Below are positions 62,800 through 64,000 of a stretch of DNA of 64,000 bases, piece after piece. The notes beneath the pieces were generated by a model, which was not told the DNA's origin, searched no databases, and saw nothing but the letters and a program-made list of their open reading frames with translations. The translations under genes and the position numbers were made by a program. This DNA is from Opisthorchis felineus. Its lineage: Eukaryota > Platyhelminthes > Trematoda > Opisthorchiida > Opisthorchiidae. Where the stretch lies: contig SJOL01002116.1 of assembly GCA_004794785.1 (NCBI GenBank), positions 106,374-170,373 on the forward strand, read 5' to 3'. Positions within the stretch are counted from its first letter, which is position 1. Every line of letters starts with the position of its first letter.

Positions 62800-63783
62800 T
62801 GTTAAGGGATAGAAATCGCCAAATTTATTTCCTTTGCCTGGACAGTGCTCGGATGAGGACTCCTTATAAAGCAACAGCACTGTACGCCTACGTGCAAGGG
62901 TCACGCGCCATAGCGCAGTGCACTCGGTGTGTTTGTGTTGCATCCGGCCGGCCCGTCTGGCCATAGTAAGCAGCTGGATGCAAGTATACGATGCACAAAT
63001 CTATGTTTCATCTGTCATGAAGAGACCAGAACTTGAAGTCAAGTGGCAGTTCGTGCGCCTCCCTGACACAATCGGCCATACTGGGTGGTGTCCGCGAGAC
63101 ACTCGCACAGTCATATCAGATTGATATTTGAAGACTGCCCCAACCTAAAGCTGTCACCTTGTTGTGGTGGACGGGCTGGTGTGCTGCAACGATCCTGTGG
63201 GATATACTGGCTGGAACTCAGTTCCTAAAGATTCAACCATGCCAGGAAAGTCAAGGAGGAGCAGCCCGACGAACAGCGAGCCCCATACTGCGAGAAATTA
63301 TATTACGAGGTGGTCTGGAGGTAAATGGTACTGCTCCTGCGATAGGAGTGGGAAGGCAGTGAGGTGTTTCCTTCGAGCGACGAGCAAGTCTATATTTAAT
63401 GAAGTAACGATGCTTCCCGAGGAAGGATGGGTTAGAAAACGTTGACCCTAAAAGCCGCACACTCCGATCACCCAACGGTTGACCGTGACCGCCAGTGCAT
63501 TATTCAGTATGGCCGAAATACATTTAAAACTAAAGATTCTGGTCCGTCACGAAGAGACTGGACCTTACCGTGGTGTGGCGGTTTGCACACCTCAGCAACC
63601 CATTGAGCTATACTGGGGATTGTCCCGCGACACTCACAGAGTCTCTCATACCAGGTTGGTCAATGGGTAGAGGTCTGACGAACACAGTCTCCTGGCCCTC
63701 CAGGTTGGGGGGGTTGGAACACGTGTGGCGACGTGTTCCGTAAAATTGGTACTTGCAATGTACTTGCATTCCCAGCCCAACAC
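62800..63783. other. old repeat-like debris
   Basis: Two related stretches (about 63060-63120 and 63590-63650) share a TACTGGG-x-TGTCC-GCGACACTC-CAGAGT pattern, and 63150-63300 resembles retroelement 5' leader sequence. Frames here are open in several registers, as expected of repeat DNA. No gene is supported. Confidence 0.35.
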
Positions 63784-63910
63784 CGCTGCCTTGCGGTTAG
63801 GCTTTTGAGCCAAAGGTTTTGGTTGAGGACCCTAATCGTCCTTCTGTCTAGGTGTGGGCGCCCTGACAGTATCCCAGCCCTCGTACAACCATGACATTTA
63901 CAGCTAACAA
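63784..63910 (+). mobile_element. tRNA-derived SINE (family A), truncated
   Basis: Body pieces TGTCTAGGTGTGGGCGCCCT and CAGTATCCCAGCCCTCGT are clear. The tRNA-like head is mostly unrecognisable. Confidence 0.65.
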
Positions 63911-64000
63911 TACTCTCATGCCACATCGGCCGTCGCGTGGTGCCATCAGCCGGGTCGCCTTACTTGCTGCATACAGCAGGGCGGGTAAGCGAAAACATGC

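Overview
This is a eukaryotic, intron-rich and gene-poor window, about 44% GC by eye. It most likely comes from a parasitic flatworm (digenean trematode). The pointers are large introns, a tRNA-derived SINE whose spurious translation resembles text common in opisthorchiid liver-fluke predictions, Jockey/CR1/RTE-type LINE debris, and a long GATA microsatellite. The fluke assignment is an inference from repeat character, not from a marker gene. I see no prokaryotic operon, rRNA, genuine tRNA gene or CRISPR array. Nearly all of the long open frames are chance frames or repeat-derived.

The only gene I recognise with confidence lies on the minus strand between about 45.9 and 59.0 kb. Three exons of a NADH-cytochrome b5 reductase (CYB5R family) join in phase with consensus splice sites. 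They cover the end of the FAD-binding domain (GGKMSQYL, RGPSG) and the start of the NAD-binding domain (GGSGITPM, DILLR). Introns are about 9.0 and 3.7 kb. The N-terminal exons (RxYTPxS) and the C-terminal exon (CGPPPM) were not found. The large intron carries antisense LINE fragments and several SINEs. A weaker minus-strand exon at 38.1-38.3 kb may be a GPI mannosyltransferase 2 (PIGV-like) exon.

Layout: 0-3.4 kb is repeat remnants (dispersed 296-bp monomer, LINE RT shred, SINE, a 150-bp tandem duplication). 4.9-6.9 kb holds unidentified candidate exons that conflict between strands. 7-20 kb is mostly structureless DNA with monomer copies (a head-to-head pair at 8 kb) and a second SINE-like family. 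21.2-21.8 kb is 137 perfect GATA units. 21.8-28.7 kb shows nothing recognisable. 28.7-30.2 kb holds a broken FAR1-type DNA-binding region, then an inverted duplication whose left arm is split by a 307-bp terminal-inverted-repeat element. 30.2-41 kb is largely blank. 41.1-42.6 kb holds two LINE remnants head to tail. 45.9-59 kb is the CYB5R gene with its repeat-laden introns and a 242-bp foldback element at 48.7 kb. 60-64 kb has a SINE, a tandem pair of the 296-bp monomer and old repeat debris.

The parts do not form a pathway. The content is one housekeeping redox gene in a landscape of nested mobile elements, and the most informative structures are the insertions that can be dated by their order.
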